Source: CAVPRW01 sp046727435 [NCBI: bacterium]
Lineage (GTDB): Bacteria; Tectomicrobia; Entotheonellia; J063
NCBI GenBank assembly: GCA_046727435.1
Contig: JBKPCR010000277.1
Span: forward strand, 1 to 13,871
DNA length: 13,871 nucleotides
Direction of reading: 5' to 3'
Both the position numbers and the translations under genes were made by a program. Positions 1-5,467 of the stretch are shown piece by piece. Under the pieces are notes generated by a model, which was not told where the DNA came from, made no database searches, and saw only the letters and a program-made list of their open reading frames with translations. Each line of letters opens with the position of its first letter. The first letter of the stretch is position 1.

Positions 1-2
1 CA

Positions 3-608
3 GGAGGCTTTACGACCTCCACCGCCCTGAAGGAAGCGGCCCAGATTGGCTTTCCCCGCGACAAGATCGTGGGGCCGTTCCCCACCTGCGCGGAGCAGGA
101 TATGGTGGCGGCCGGGGAGGCGGCCATTGGCTTCATCTGCGCCGTGTTCCACAGCACGGGGACCCACTTCCCGCTCGTCCAGGAGGTGCTCCAGTACGTC
201 TATGCCCGGGGCAAGGGGCCTGGTCCCGAACAGGATGTCGGCACGGTGTTTTGGATGCGGGGCCTGCTGTCCGGCCTGCTCACCGCGGAGGCGCTGCGCA
301 CGGCCATGCGCCACTTCGGCCACCAGCCCCTCACCGGTGCGCAGGTGCAGTGGGGGCTGGAGCACCTCACCCTCACGGCCGCCCGGCTCAAAGAGCTGGG
401 GGTGGAGGGCCTGCTCGCGCCGTTCAGCCTGTCGTGTCGCGATCATGAAGGGGGCGGCGGCGTGAAGTTCCAGCAATGGGATGGCACGCAGTGGCGGGGC
501 ATCACCGACTGGATCGCGCCGGACCAGGCGCTGGTGCGGCCGCTGGTGGAGGCAGCGGCAGCGAAGTATGCGCAGGAGAAAGGGATCACGCCGCGGAACT
601 GCTCGTAG
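3..608 (+). CDS. Branched-chain amino acid-type ABC transporter substrate-binding protein, C-terminal part (5' end outside window)
   Basis: The frame is open from base 3 to a TAG at 606-608 and has no start inside the window, so about 200 C-terminal residues are present. The product fits a periplasmic ligand-binding protein of the LivK/Peripla_BP_6 type: an early GGFTTS..ALKEAAQIGF segment, then a VGPF..C.EQD stretch, a predicted helical G.LT.EALR.AM..FG region, and a late VKFQQWDGTQWRGITDWI segment. The last resembles the usual hydrophobic C-terminal strand, where such proteins mention a working substrate or tail. Family members capture small solutes in the periplasm for a LivHMGF-type importer. 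No permease or ATPase gene follows, so partners would lie upstream of the window or elsewhere. The solute cannot be deduced. Family call is fairly secure, substrate unknown. Confidence 0.75.
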   Translation, partial: GGFTTSTALKEAAQIGFPRDKIVGPFPTCAEQDMVAAGEAAIGFICAVFHSTGTHFPLVQEVLQYVYARGKGPGPEQDVGTVFWMRGLLSGLLTAEALRTAMRHFGHQPLTGAQVQWGLEHLTLTAARLKELGVEGLLAPFSLSCRDHEGGGGVKFQQWDGTQWRGITDWIAPDQALVRPLVEAAAAKYAQEKGITPRNCS

Positions 609-663
609 GCGCGTGCCTCCTGAGCCACGGAGTCCATGGGGCGTGCCTCCACACCCGCGCAGC

Positions 664-751
664 ATCTCACCAAGCGCTGCACCTGACTGCCTACAGCATC
701 CGCTCGTGCCTCGCTCCCGCTTTCGGCAGCAGGTGAGCGCCAGCGTTCGGC
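664..751 (+). repeat. attC-like (integron cassette recombination) site 1
   Basis: The segment folds into an imperfect hairpin of attC type. GCGCT (674-678) pairs with AGCGC (736-740), CACCTG (680-685) with CAGGTG (730-735), and CTGC (687-690) with GCAG (726-729). That is 15 base pairs, with exactly two unpaired bases, G679 and A686, on one arm only. One-sided extrahelical bases are a hallmark of attC hairpins. The right end carries GCGTTCGGC (744-752), close to the R' box (GTTRRRY), and the left end ATCTCAC (664-670), close to the R'' box (RYYYAAC) but with a mismatch. It lies 55 bp after the stop of the upstream gene, in the orientation a cassette would have. The outer boxes are poor, so this could be a degenerate site or another repeat family. 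Confidence 0.45.
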
Positions 752-797
752 GTCCTAGTTTGCTCATTCAATGTAAAGAGCGCAAAAGCCCTAGGAC
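752..797. repeat. Imperfect hairpin directly after attC-like site 1
   Basis: GTCCTAG at 752-758 is the exact reverse complement of CTAGGAC at 791-797. Inside it, TTTGC (759-763) can pair with GCAAA (782-786) once a short bulge is allowed. The left arm abuts the putative R' box. It could be a transcription-stop structure for the gene ending at 608 or part of the repeat unit; no T-tract supports a classical terminator. Confidence 0.35.
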
Positions 798-907
798 TCA
801 CGATCGCCCCGGAGGTGCTGTACCAGGCCCATCGGCTCATCCGTTGAGGCCGCCCAGCGGTGCGAGAGATGAGAGGGGATCGCGGGCGGGGCCGAGCCAG
901 AACCTGA

Positions 908-989
908 GCCGAACAAAGGCCTGGAGCCGACCGCTTCCAGCGTCCGCTTGCACCTCGCTCCCGCTGCCAGCGGCGGTTCAGCGTTAGTC
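908..989 (+). repeat. attC-like site 2 (weak)
   Basis: An outer GCCGAAC (908-914, R''-like RYYYAAC with one mismatch) and a GTTAGTC (983-989, R'-like) bound an 82-bp segment. Its arms share ACCGC (930-934) with GCGGT (973-977) plus flanking pairs. The loop repeats the 13-mer CCTCGCTCCCGCT also found in site 1. The stem is shorter and less regular than in site 1. If both are real, the DNA between their R' boxes is a roughly 238-bp cassette with no convincing gene. Confidence 0.28.
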
Positions 990-1217
990 GATTGCCTTCT
1001 CCATCTGGTCCCCAACTCACGACAGACGCCGCTGCGACGCCATCCCCCGCCTGTGCTCGTCCCACCCCCGGATGCCGTGGAGGGGGTCGCTCTGTCGTCA
1101 CCCCCCTCGATCGCGACATGGGCGGCGTCCGCTCCCACTCGCGTGCGCGCCATGGGGGCCTGGTCAGGTGTCCTGCGAAGGGGCAGTGCCAGGCGCTGGT
1201 CCACCCACTTGGCCGGC

Positions 1218-2195
1218 TCACCGGATGACCTCGTCGGCCTGGAAGAGGAGGGTTGGGGGGATGGTGAGGCCCAGGGCCTGGGCGGTCGGGAGATTGATGA
1301 CCAGTTCGAATTTCATGGGCTGCTCCACCGGGAGGTCGGCGGGCTTGATGCCCTTGAGGATCTTGTCCACATAGGTGGCGGCTCGGCGGTACAGGTCAGG
1401 AATACTCGGCCCGTAGGCCATCAGACCGCCAACCTGCACATACTCCTTCAAGGGATACATCGCTGGCAGGCGGTGCTGGGCTGCTAAGTCGACGATGCGC
1501 CGCTGGTAGCGATTCGTGGTGGGGGCCGGCAGCACGACGAGACCATCGGCACGCTCCCGCGTGGCGGCTTCGAACGCCCGCCAAAACTCCTCGGTACGCT
1601 GGACCTTCAAGGCGAGTAGCTGCACCCCCAACGCCCGGGTTGCCTCGGGGAGTTCTAGCCAATCCGGATGGGAGGGCGGACCGAGGACGGCTACGCGCGA
1701 CACGCCTGGAACAACCTCCTTGAGGAGCTCGAGGCGCTTCCCCGCGAGCTGCGGGGTGAGATTGCTGAGCCCGGTGATGTTGCCGCCCGGCCGTGCCAGG
1801 CTGGCGACGTACCCGGCTCCGATCGGATCGCCACTGACCGTCATGACGATGGGGATCGTGCTGGTCGCGTGCTTGGCGGCGGGGATCGCGGCCGAATCGC
1901 CCGCCACGATGACGTTCACCCGGAGCTGGACCAGCTCGGCCGCCAGCTCCGGCAGCCGATCAGCCCGCTCCTCCGCATAGCGCGGTTCAATCGTGATGTT
2001 CTGGCCCTCCACCCAGCCAAGGGCGCGGAGCGCTTGAAAGAAGGGCGAGCGCTGGCGATTGGCCTCTGAGGGAGGAAACCCCGATGCGAGCCATCCCCTC
2101 TTCGCGACGTTCGCCTGCGGCTGCGCGGTGCCGGCGAGCGGCGCCACGAGGATGGCAAGGAAGATGACGACAAGGCCAGTCGTGCGGCGCGTCAT
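1218..2195 (-). CDS. ABC transporter substrate-binding protein (PF04392 / TrpX-like family)
   Basis: The 325-aa product begins with a signal peptide: MTRR, a hydrophobic run to about residue 20, and a likely cut near AGTAQ. A two-lobed periplasmic binding fold follows. Family landmarks are F.QALR.LGWVEGQNI.IE.RYAE (about 53-77), LPELAAELV.L.V.VIVA (about 81-99), the TIPIVM..SGDP...G.V.SLARPGGNITG segment (about 113-142), GKRLELLKE..P (about 152), and a C-terminal E...KFEL.INL..A..LGL.IP...L. These are standard marks of the ABC_sub_bind family, common in environmental Proteobacteria and Rokubacteria, often as orphan genes. The ATG at 2195 is preceded by CAGGAGACGACC, a good ribosome site. No permease or ATPase adjoins it on either side; the ligand is unknown (some relatives are linked to tryptophan or aromatic compounds). 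Confidence 0.9.
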   Translation of the reverse strand: MTRRTTGLVVIFLAILVAPLAGTAQPQANVAKRGWLASGFPPSEANRQRSPFFQALRALGWVEGQNITIEPRYAEERADRLPELAAELVQLRVNVIVAGDSAAIPAAKHATSTIPIVMTVSGDPIGAGYVASLARPGGNITGLSNLTPQLAGKRLELLKEVVPGVSRVAVLGPPSHPDWLELPEATRALGVQLLALKVQRTEEFWRAFEAATRERADGLVVLPAPTTNRYQRRIVDLAAQHRLPAMYPLKEYVQVGGLMAYGPSIPDLYRRAATYVDKILKGIKPADLPVEQPMKFELVINLPTAQALGLTIPPTLLFQADEVIR

Positions 2196-2342
2196 GGTCG
2201 TCTCCTGAGGTCACCGATGTGTCGGGAGCATTCTACGCGCCGCATGCTGGGGAAGGAAAGCAAATGTTGCAGATGACTCGTTCACATCCGTGGAGCAGAT
2301 GCACGGATACACCAGTCATGGAACGCTCTGTTCCCAGTGACC

Positions 2343-2358
2343 GTCTCGAAACCGAGAC
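2343..2358. promoter_or_regulatory. Inverted repeat GTCTCG-N4-CGAGAC (operator candidate A)
   Basis: A perfect 6-bp palindromic arm pair separated by AAAC lies about 150 bp upstream of the ABC binding-protein start. A second element with the same geometry and the same GTCTC/GAGAC core lies 92 bp away. Two copies of one design argue for a protein-binding site or paired RNA hairpins rather than chance. Confidence 0.35.
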
Positions 2359-2434
2359 CGCTATCTCATGGATGGGACACAGCCTCTGAGCGGTACCTGC
2401 GAGGGAGTTCCCTGCGGCGGCCTCCCGGCGCACG

Positions 2435-2450
2435 GTCTCAGCAGTGAGAC
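2435..2450. promoter_or_regulatory. Inverted repeat GTCTCA-N4-TGAGAC (operator candidate B)
   Basis: Same layout as the element at 2343-2358: 6-bp arms, a 4-bp spacer (GCAG) and the same GTCTC/GAGAC core with a compensated A/T change. It lies between the stop of the luxR-like gene and the start of the binding-protein gene. Confidence 0.35.
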
Positions 2451-2614
2451 AACATCCGCGAGTGCCTCGCCCCCTGCCGCACAGTCGTGCTCAAGCAAGG
2501 CCGCGAGCGTACGGGCTTCAGCCGCGTGGACGCCGCGAGGTGCCCACCGGCACGCGTTTTGCCCCTGCCGGGCGGGACTCGCCTCGCGCCTCGGCTCCCG
2601 GTTCGCTCCCGACC

Positions 2615-3745
2615 TCATGCTGTGGTCCCTGGCGACTGCTGGGCCGGGAGACCCGCCAGGAGTCGGCTGAGGTCGCGCAGGTGCCGTGCCCCCGTCTTCT
2701 CTAGGATCTGGCGGATCTGCGTGCGCACGGTGGGCAGGCTCACCCCGCGCGCCGCCGCGATGTCCTCGGCCTGGCGGCCCGCCGCCAGCGCCAGGGCCAC
2801 ATCCGCCTCAGCCGCGGTCAGGTCAAAGAGCTGTTGCAGCGCCGGAGCGGCCAGCACTGGGCCGTCCGCCGGATCCGTGATGAGCACTAACGCGAGCGCC
2901 GGCGCCATGGCTGTCGTCAGGCGGAGGCGGGTCGGGAGGGGGGCTACCAGCACCGCCAGGGGTGGCTGTGTGCGGCGGGTGATTCGCAGCATGCCGCCCG
3001 CGCCCCCACGGGTCACCGCATCGATGAGCCCGCGCAATCGCTGCGCCTCCAGGGGCTGCATGGCGCCCAGCACGCTGAGCCGTCCCCCCAGCCGGAGCCC
3101 CTCGTCACGGCGCGCCAGTGCTTCAGCCGCGGTGTTGGCGAACACGAGGGCGCCGTCCGCCGCCGCCACGACCACGCCCAGGGGCAGCGCATCCAGGGCA
3201 GCAAACCCCACCTGCGCCTGTGCCTCAAGGTGGGCGAGGCGCTGCCGGAGCTGGACCGCGCGCTGGAGGTGCGGCAGGACGAGGTTCAGGCGCTGGCGGT
3301 CGGCTTCAGTGAAGGCACCCGCCGCATCTGGTCGCTCCAGGGCCAAGCCGAGCGTTATGGTCGCCCGCTCATCGAGTGGCATGACTGCGCCCACCACGTG
3401 GCAGACGCCGAACCGTGCCCCCCAGTCGTGGTAGAACTCCGACGCCAGCACCACGCGCTGGGGCACAAGCTCGGGGCCGAGGAGCGCCTGCAGCCGTGGC
3501 GTGCGGCTGGCTCTCGCCGCCCAGGGGTCGAGCGCATGATAGTACTGCTGGTACAGCGCCACCGCCTCCGCCGGCAGGCTACTGATCATCTCACGGACGT
3601 GGCCGTGCTCCACGATCCACACGGCGCTCGTCTGCCCTCCGAGCGCCGTGGCTAGGCGCGCGCCAAGACATTCCCACGCGCTGGGCTCCATGGCGGCGTC
3701 ATACAGGTCCGTCATCAGGGCGTGCACGCGTTGCTGCTCATCCAT
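2615..3745 (-). CDS. LuxR-family helix-turn-helix transcriptional regulator
   Basis: The 376-aa product has a C-terminal LuxR/GerE DNA-binding domain (about 305-362): LFDLTAAEADVALALAAG, then EDIAAARGVSLPTVRTQI as the helix-turn-helix, then RQILEKTGARHLRDLSRLL. The N-terminal half (about 5-165) is a GAF-like or family-specific sensor region starting M..LYDAAMEPSAW. A PAS-like stretch (about 175-290) has DALPLGVVVAAADGALVFANTAAEAL. The ligand is unknown; there is no obvious acyl-homoserine-lactone signature. The ATG at 3745 was chosen because GGAGGAGCGGGA precedes it. The frame stays open to 4093, but that extension runs through a palindrome and an A-rich tract and is not protein-like. A perfect inverted repeat 35 bp upstream suggests self-regulation. 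Neighbours do not reveal the regulon. Confidence 0.88.
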   Translation of the reverse strand: MDEQQRVHALMTDLYDAAMEPSAWECLGARLATALGGQTSAVWIVEHGHVREMISSLPAEAVALYQQYYHALDPWAARASRTPRLQALLGPELVPQRVVLASEFYHDWGARFGVCHVVGAVMPLDERATITLGLALERPDAAGAFTEADRQRLNLVLPHLQRAVQLRQRLAHLEAQAQVGFAALDALPLGVVVAAADGALVFANTAAEALARRDEGLRLGGRLSVLGAMQPLEAQRLRGLIDAVTRGGAGGMLRITRRTQPPLAVLVAPLPTRLRLTTAMAPALALVLITDPADGPVLAAPALQQLFDLTAAEADVALALAAGRQAEDIAAARGVSLPTVRTQIRQILEKTGARHLRDLSRLLAGLPAQQSPGTTA

Positions 3746-3780
3746 TCCCGCTCCTCCTGCCCGCACAAAAAAAATGCGTT

Positions 3781-3802
3781 GCATCATCACAAGTGATGAT
3801 GC
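3781..3802. promoter_or_regulatory. Perfect 10-2-10 inverted repeat upstream of the luxR-like gene
   Basis: GCATCATCAC (3781-3790) and GTGATGATGC (3793-3802) are exact reverse complements around a central AA, 35 bp upstream of the regulator's ATG at 3745. The length and symmetry fit a dimeric LuxR-type operator, so autoregulation is the simplest reading. On the regulator's strand the repeat is followed, after 6 nt, by eight T residues, so a transcriptional attenuator is an alternative. Confidence 0.6.
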
Positions 3803-4290
3803 GCGAGTGGAGTGCAAGATATATACCTTACTGATGAACGATGCGCATGTGTGGCACGGTACGTGTAGAGATCGTGTCGCATGCGTACATCGGCAAGATC
3901 GGTGCAATGCAGGAACGAGACATATGGGGGCATCGTACGAGCCATTGGACAGAATCGAACGGTGCTGTGGGCCCTCCGAGGCGCACTGCGGAGGAGACTG
4001 GGGGCAACGGAGGGCGCGGATCATCGAACGCGCACACGGCACCAGGACCGTGTGGCGGGTGTTGATACCCGTGCGAGCGTGTCTCAGGGACACACGGGAG
4101 GACGGCCTATGGGTAGGTCACGCGTGGGTGACGGCCGTGAGGTTAGGGGGGTCGATGGGCACCACCGCACATAGAGCACGGCTATTACATGGCCCGCTCC
4201 GCCGGATTGGAGCTGTCAGATGTCATCATTCGCCATGAGAATTGGCGGGCATGGCTAGCGAGCTATCCACGATGGCGATGAACCTACAAC
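3803..4290. other. Hairpin-rich divergent spacer
   Basis: This spacer separates the leftward regulator from the rightward secreted-protein genes and should contain both promoters. It holds a series of short exact inverted repeats: CCTCCG/CGGAGG (3973-3994), CACACGG/CCGTGTG (4033-4054), GTGTC/GACAC (4079-4093) and GTCAC/GTGAC (4117-4132). A TATATA-like AT-rich patch at about 3820-3826 may belong to the regulator's promoter. No large gene is supported; one possible small frame is listed separately. Confidence 0.45.
4189..4281 (+). CDS. Possible small ORF of 30 aa (unknown)
   Basis: ATG at 4189 opens a 30-codon frame ending in TGA at 4279-4281. The peptide is MARSAGLELSDVI followed by IRHENWRAWLASYPRWR, whose amphipathic, Trp-rich composition looks more protein-like than the shadow frames around it. 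The frame is open back to 4147 without a stop, so it could be the remnant end of a lost gene. No good ribosome site precedes the ATG. It ends 13 bp before the GGAGG of the next leader. Function unknown; it may be chance. Confidence 0.22.
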   Translation: MARSAGLELSDVIIRHENWRAWLASYPRWR

Positions 4291-4293
4291 AGA

Positions 4294-4378
4294 GGAGGTG
4301 ACGATGGTCAATTGAGCATGGCACGGAGATATGTTAACCCGTTAAAGATTGTACTGTGAGCAATCTCAAGGAGAACCA
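4294..4378 (+). promoter_or_regulatory. Leader with strong SD and mini-ORFs ahead of secreted protein 1
   Basis: GGAGG (4294-4298) precedes ATG-GTC-AAT-TGA (4304-4315), a 3-codon ORF. ATG GCA CGG... at 4318 then opens a 13-codon frame ending in TGA at 4357-4359. The true gene start is GTG 4379, with its own AAGGAG (4368-4373). The gene downstream has a matching leader, so the arrangement is repeated rather than accidental. It suggests translation-coupled or attenuating control, or a remnant of a repeated unit. Confidence 0.4.
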
Positions 4379-5365
4379 GTGAAGTTAAGCAGTTTCAGTG
4401 CATTAGCAATAGGTATCGGTCTGAGTCTGACTCTGAGTGCTGGAGCAGTACATGCGACGAAAGCCATTCTGCAATTTGAGGGTCAAGTAACACGGAACTG
4501 GAATTACACAGGGAGTTGGATAGAATCCCCTGTGGGCGCACCAGCGGTCGGGACTGTGAATTATGACGCTGACAGCTTCGGCATAGAAAATGAGTTTGAT
4601 GATCCATCCGTTCCATATGGATACGTGCTCTATAACAAACTAGCAAACAGCGCAGGCAATGTATCGACGCTGCAACTAGGAAACTTCACCTTGACAGGAG
4701 AGTTGTTGACTATCCATGTATTCAGAAATATAGAGAACGGTGATGGCAATCCTCCGGCGGACAGATTGTACCTCCGTGGACGTATTCCTGAGTGTCCGAT
4801 GAGTACCATGGGATTCAGCCCCGGCTGTGAATTCGACTTCATCGCGAATGTTCCAGCTGGTGCATGGACGAGCTTGAGCATTCCAACTGAGTTCTCAGGA
4901 CCTATTCATAACTGGGGAGTCTATGGGTATATTTGGAACGATGTTAATGGAACAACCGAGTACAAACTCTCCAGATTCTCCATCACCCCAGTGGCGCCTC
5001 CGCCGCAGTCCATCACGGTAGCAATGGTGGTCAAAGTAGGAGGAGATCTGGCTCCAATCAATCCGAAGAGCAATGGAGTTGTCCCAGTAGCAATCATGAC
5101 TACTGATGACTTCGATGCACTGAGTGTGGATCCAGCGAGTCTGAATTTTGGAGCTGAAGGTCGAGCTGACGGGACCGGCGCATCGCCTGCATCATACAAT
5201 TTGGAGGATGTTGACGATGATCAGAGACCGGATCTCGTGGCTCACTTCCGGACCCAGGAGACCGGGATCGTTTGTGGAGCCACCCTAGCTACGCTCGTCG
5301 GCCTGACTTCGAGCGACCAGGAAATCAATGGCTCGGCTTCGATCAAGACTGTGGGGTGCAAGTAG
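4379..5365 (+). CDS. Secreted protein 1: shared N-terminal domain plus extracellular C-terminal module
   Basis: The GTG at 4379 is chosen because AAGGAG stands 5 nt before it and because the next gene aligns from the same point; this gives 328 aa. Residues 1-26 form a signal peptide (VKLSSFSAL, a hydrophobic GIGLSLTLSAGA core, VHA cut site), so the protein is exported. Residues about 27-205 are homologous to the next gene's N-terminal domain: shared VGTV.YD, GN.....QLG...L.GE, ECP....C and IPTEFSGP..., ending in SITPV. Residues about 210-328 match a module often seen in exported bacterial proteins: INPKSNGVVPVAIMTTDDFDA, VDPASLNFG, EDVDDDQRPDLVAHF, RTQETGI.CG, GSASIKTVGCK. I know of no assigned function for it. 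No transmembrane anchor, LPxTG or PEP-CTERM end is visible. Lower GC than flanking genes suggests transfer. Confidence 0.85.
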   Translation: MKLSSFSALAIGIGLSLTLSAGAVHATKAILQFEGQVTRNWNYTGSWIESPVGAPAVGTVNYDADSFGIENEFDDPSVPYGYVLYNKLANSAGNVSTLQLGNFTLTGELLTIHVFRNIENGDGNPPADRLYLRGRIPECPMSTMGFSPGCEFDFIANVPAGAWTSLSIPTEFSGPIHNWGVYGYIWNDVNGTTEYKLSRFSITPVAPPPQSITVAMVVKVGGDLAPINPKSNGVVPVAIMTTDDFDALSVDPASLNFGAEGRADGTGASPASYNLEDVDDDQRPDLVAHFRTQETGIVCGATLATLVGLTSSDQEINGSASIKTVGCK

Positions 5366-5377
5366 AGTAGCTAATAA

Positions 5378-5467
5378 GGAGGCGACGATGATGGATTGAC
5401 CATGGCCACGTCGGTCGTAGCTGTTTCTAATGAAAGGTTGGACTCGAAGCAACCTGAAGGAGAGCAG
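5378..5467 (+). promoter_or_regulatory. Duplicated leader with mini-ORF ahead of secreted protein 2
   Basis: GGAGG (5378-5382), ACG, then ATG-ATG-GAT-TGA (5388-5399) mirrors the leader at 4294-4315. A second ATG at 5402 is in frame with the gene and could add 22 residues. GTG 5468, preceded by GAAGGAGAGCAG, matches the start of the paralogue and places the signal peptide at the very N-terminus, so it is preferred. Confidence 0.4.

Larger units (their letters stand above)
609..1217. other. Gene-poor spacer holding attC-like hairpins and short repeats
   Basis: No reading frame here looks coding: the long open frames on both strands are rich in Arg, Pro and Ser, have no Shine-Dalgarno, and resemble high-GC shadow frames. 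The stretch contains an exact 10-bp direct repeat GCGTGCCTCC at 611-620 and 641-650, two attC-like structures listed separately, and a 13-bp repeat CCTCGCTCCCGCT (709-721 and 953-965) that falls in the loop region of both. I see no further feature between 990 and 1217. Confidence 0.5.
2196..2614. other. Intergenic spacer between the ABC binding-protein gene and the luxR-like gene
   Basis: Both flanking genes read leftwards, so this 419-bp stretch is downstream of the regulator and upstream of the binding-protein gene, whose promoter should lie here. No open frame has a ribosome site or convincing protein character. It contains three compact inverted repeats: GGAAC/GTTCC (2320-2334) and the two GTCTC/GAGAC hairpins listed separately. 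Confidence 0.5.

Noticed and set aside
691-1221. Minus-strand frames of 137-176 codons in the 609-1217 spacer
   Set aside because: Low-complexity composition, no ribosome site, and they run through the attC-like hairpins; typical of GC-rich non-coding DNA.
2487-3434. Long plus-strand open frame (315 codons) opposite the luxR-like gene
   Set aside because: It is Arg/Ala/Ser-rich, has no family features, and mirrors the third-position GC pattern of the real minus-strand gene.
3762-3802. Classical rho-independent terminator formed by the 10-2-10 repeat and T8
   Set aside because: The T-run starts 6 nt after the stem and lies upstream of the luxR-like gene, so operator function is more likely; attenuation kept only as an alternative.
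3746-4093. N-terminal extension of the LuxR-type protein to 4093
   Set aside because: The extension crosses the palindrome and an A-rich run, is not protein-like, and ATG 3745 has a strong GGAGGAG ribosome site.
5402-5467. Start of secreted protein 2 at ATG 5402
   Set aside because: It would place 22 polar residues before the signal peptide; GTG 5468 has its own ribosome site and aligns with the paralogue start.
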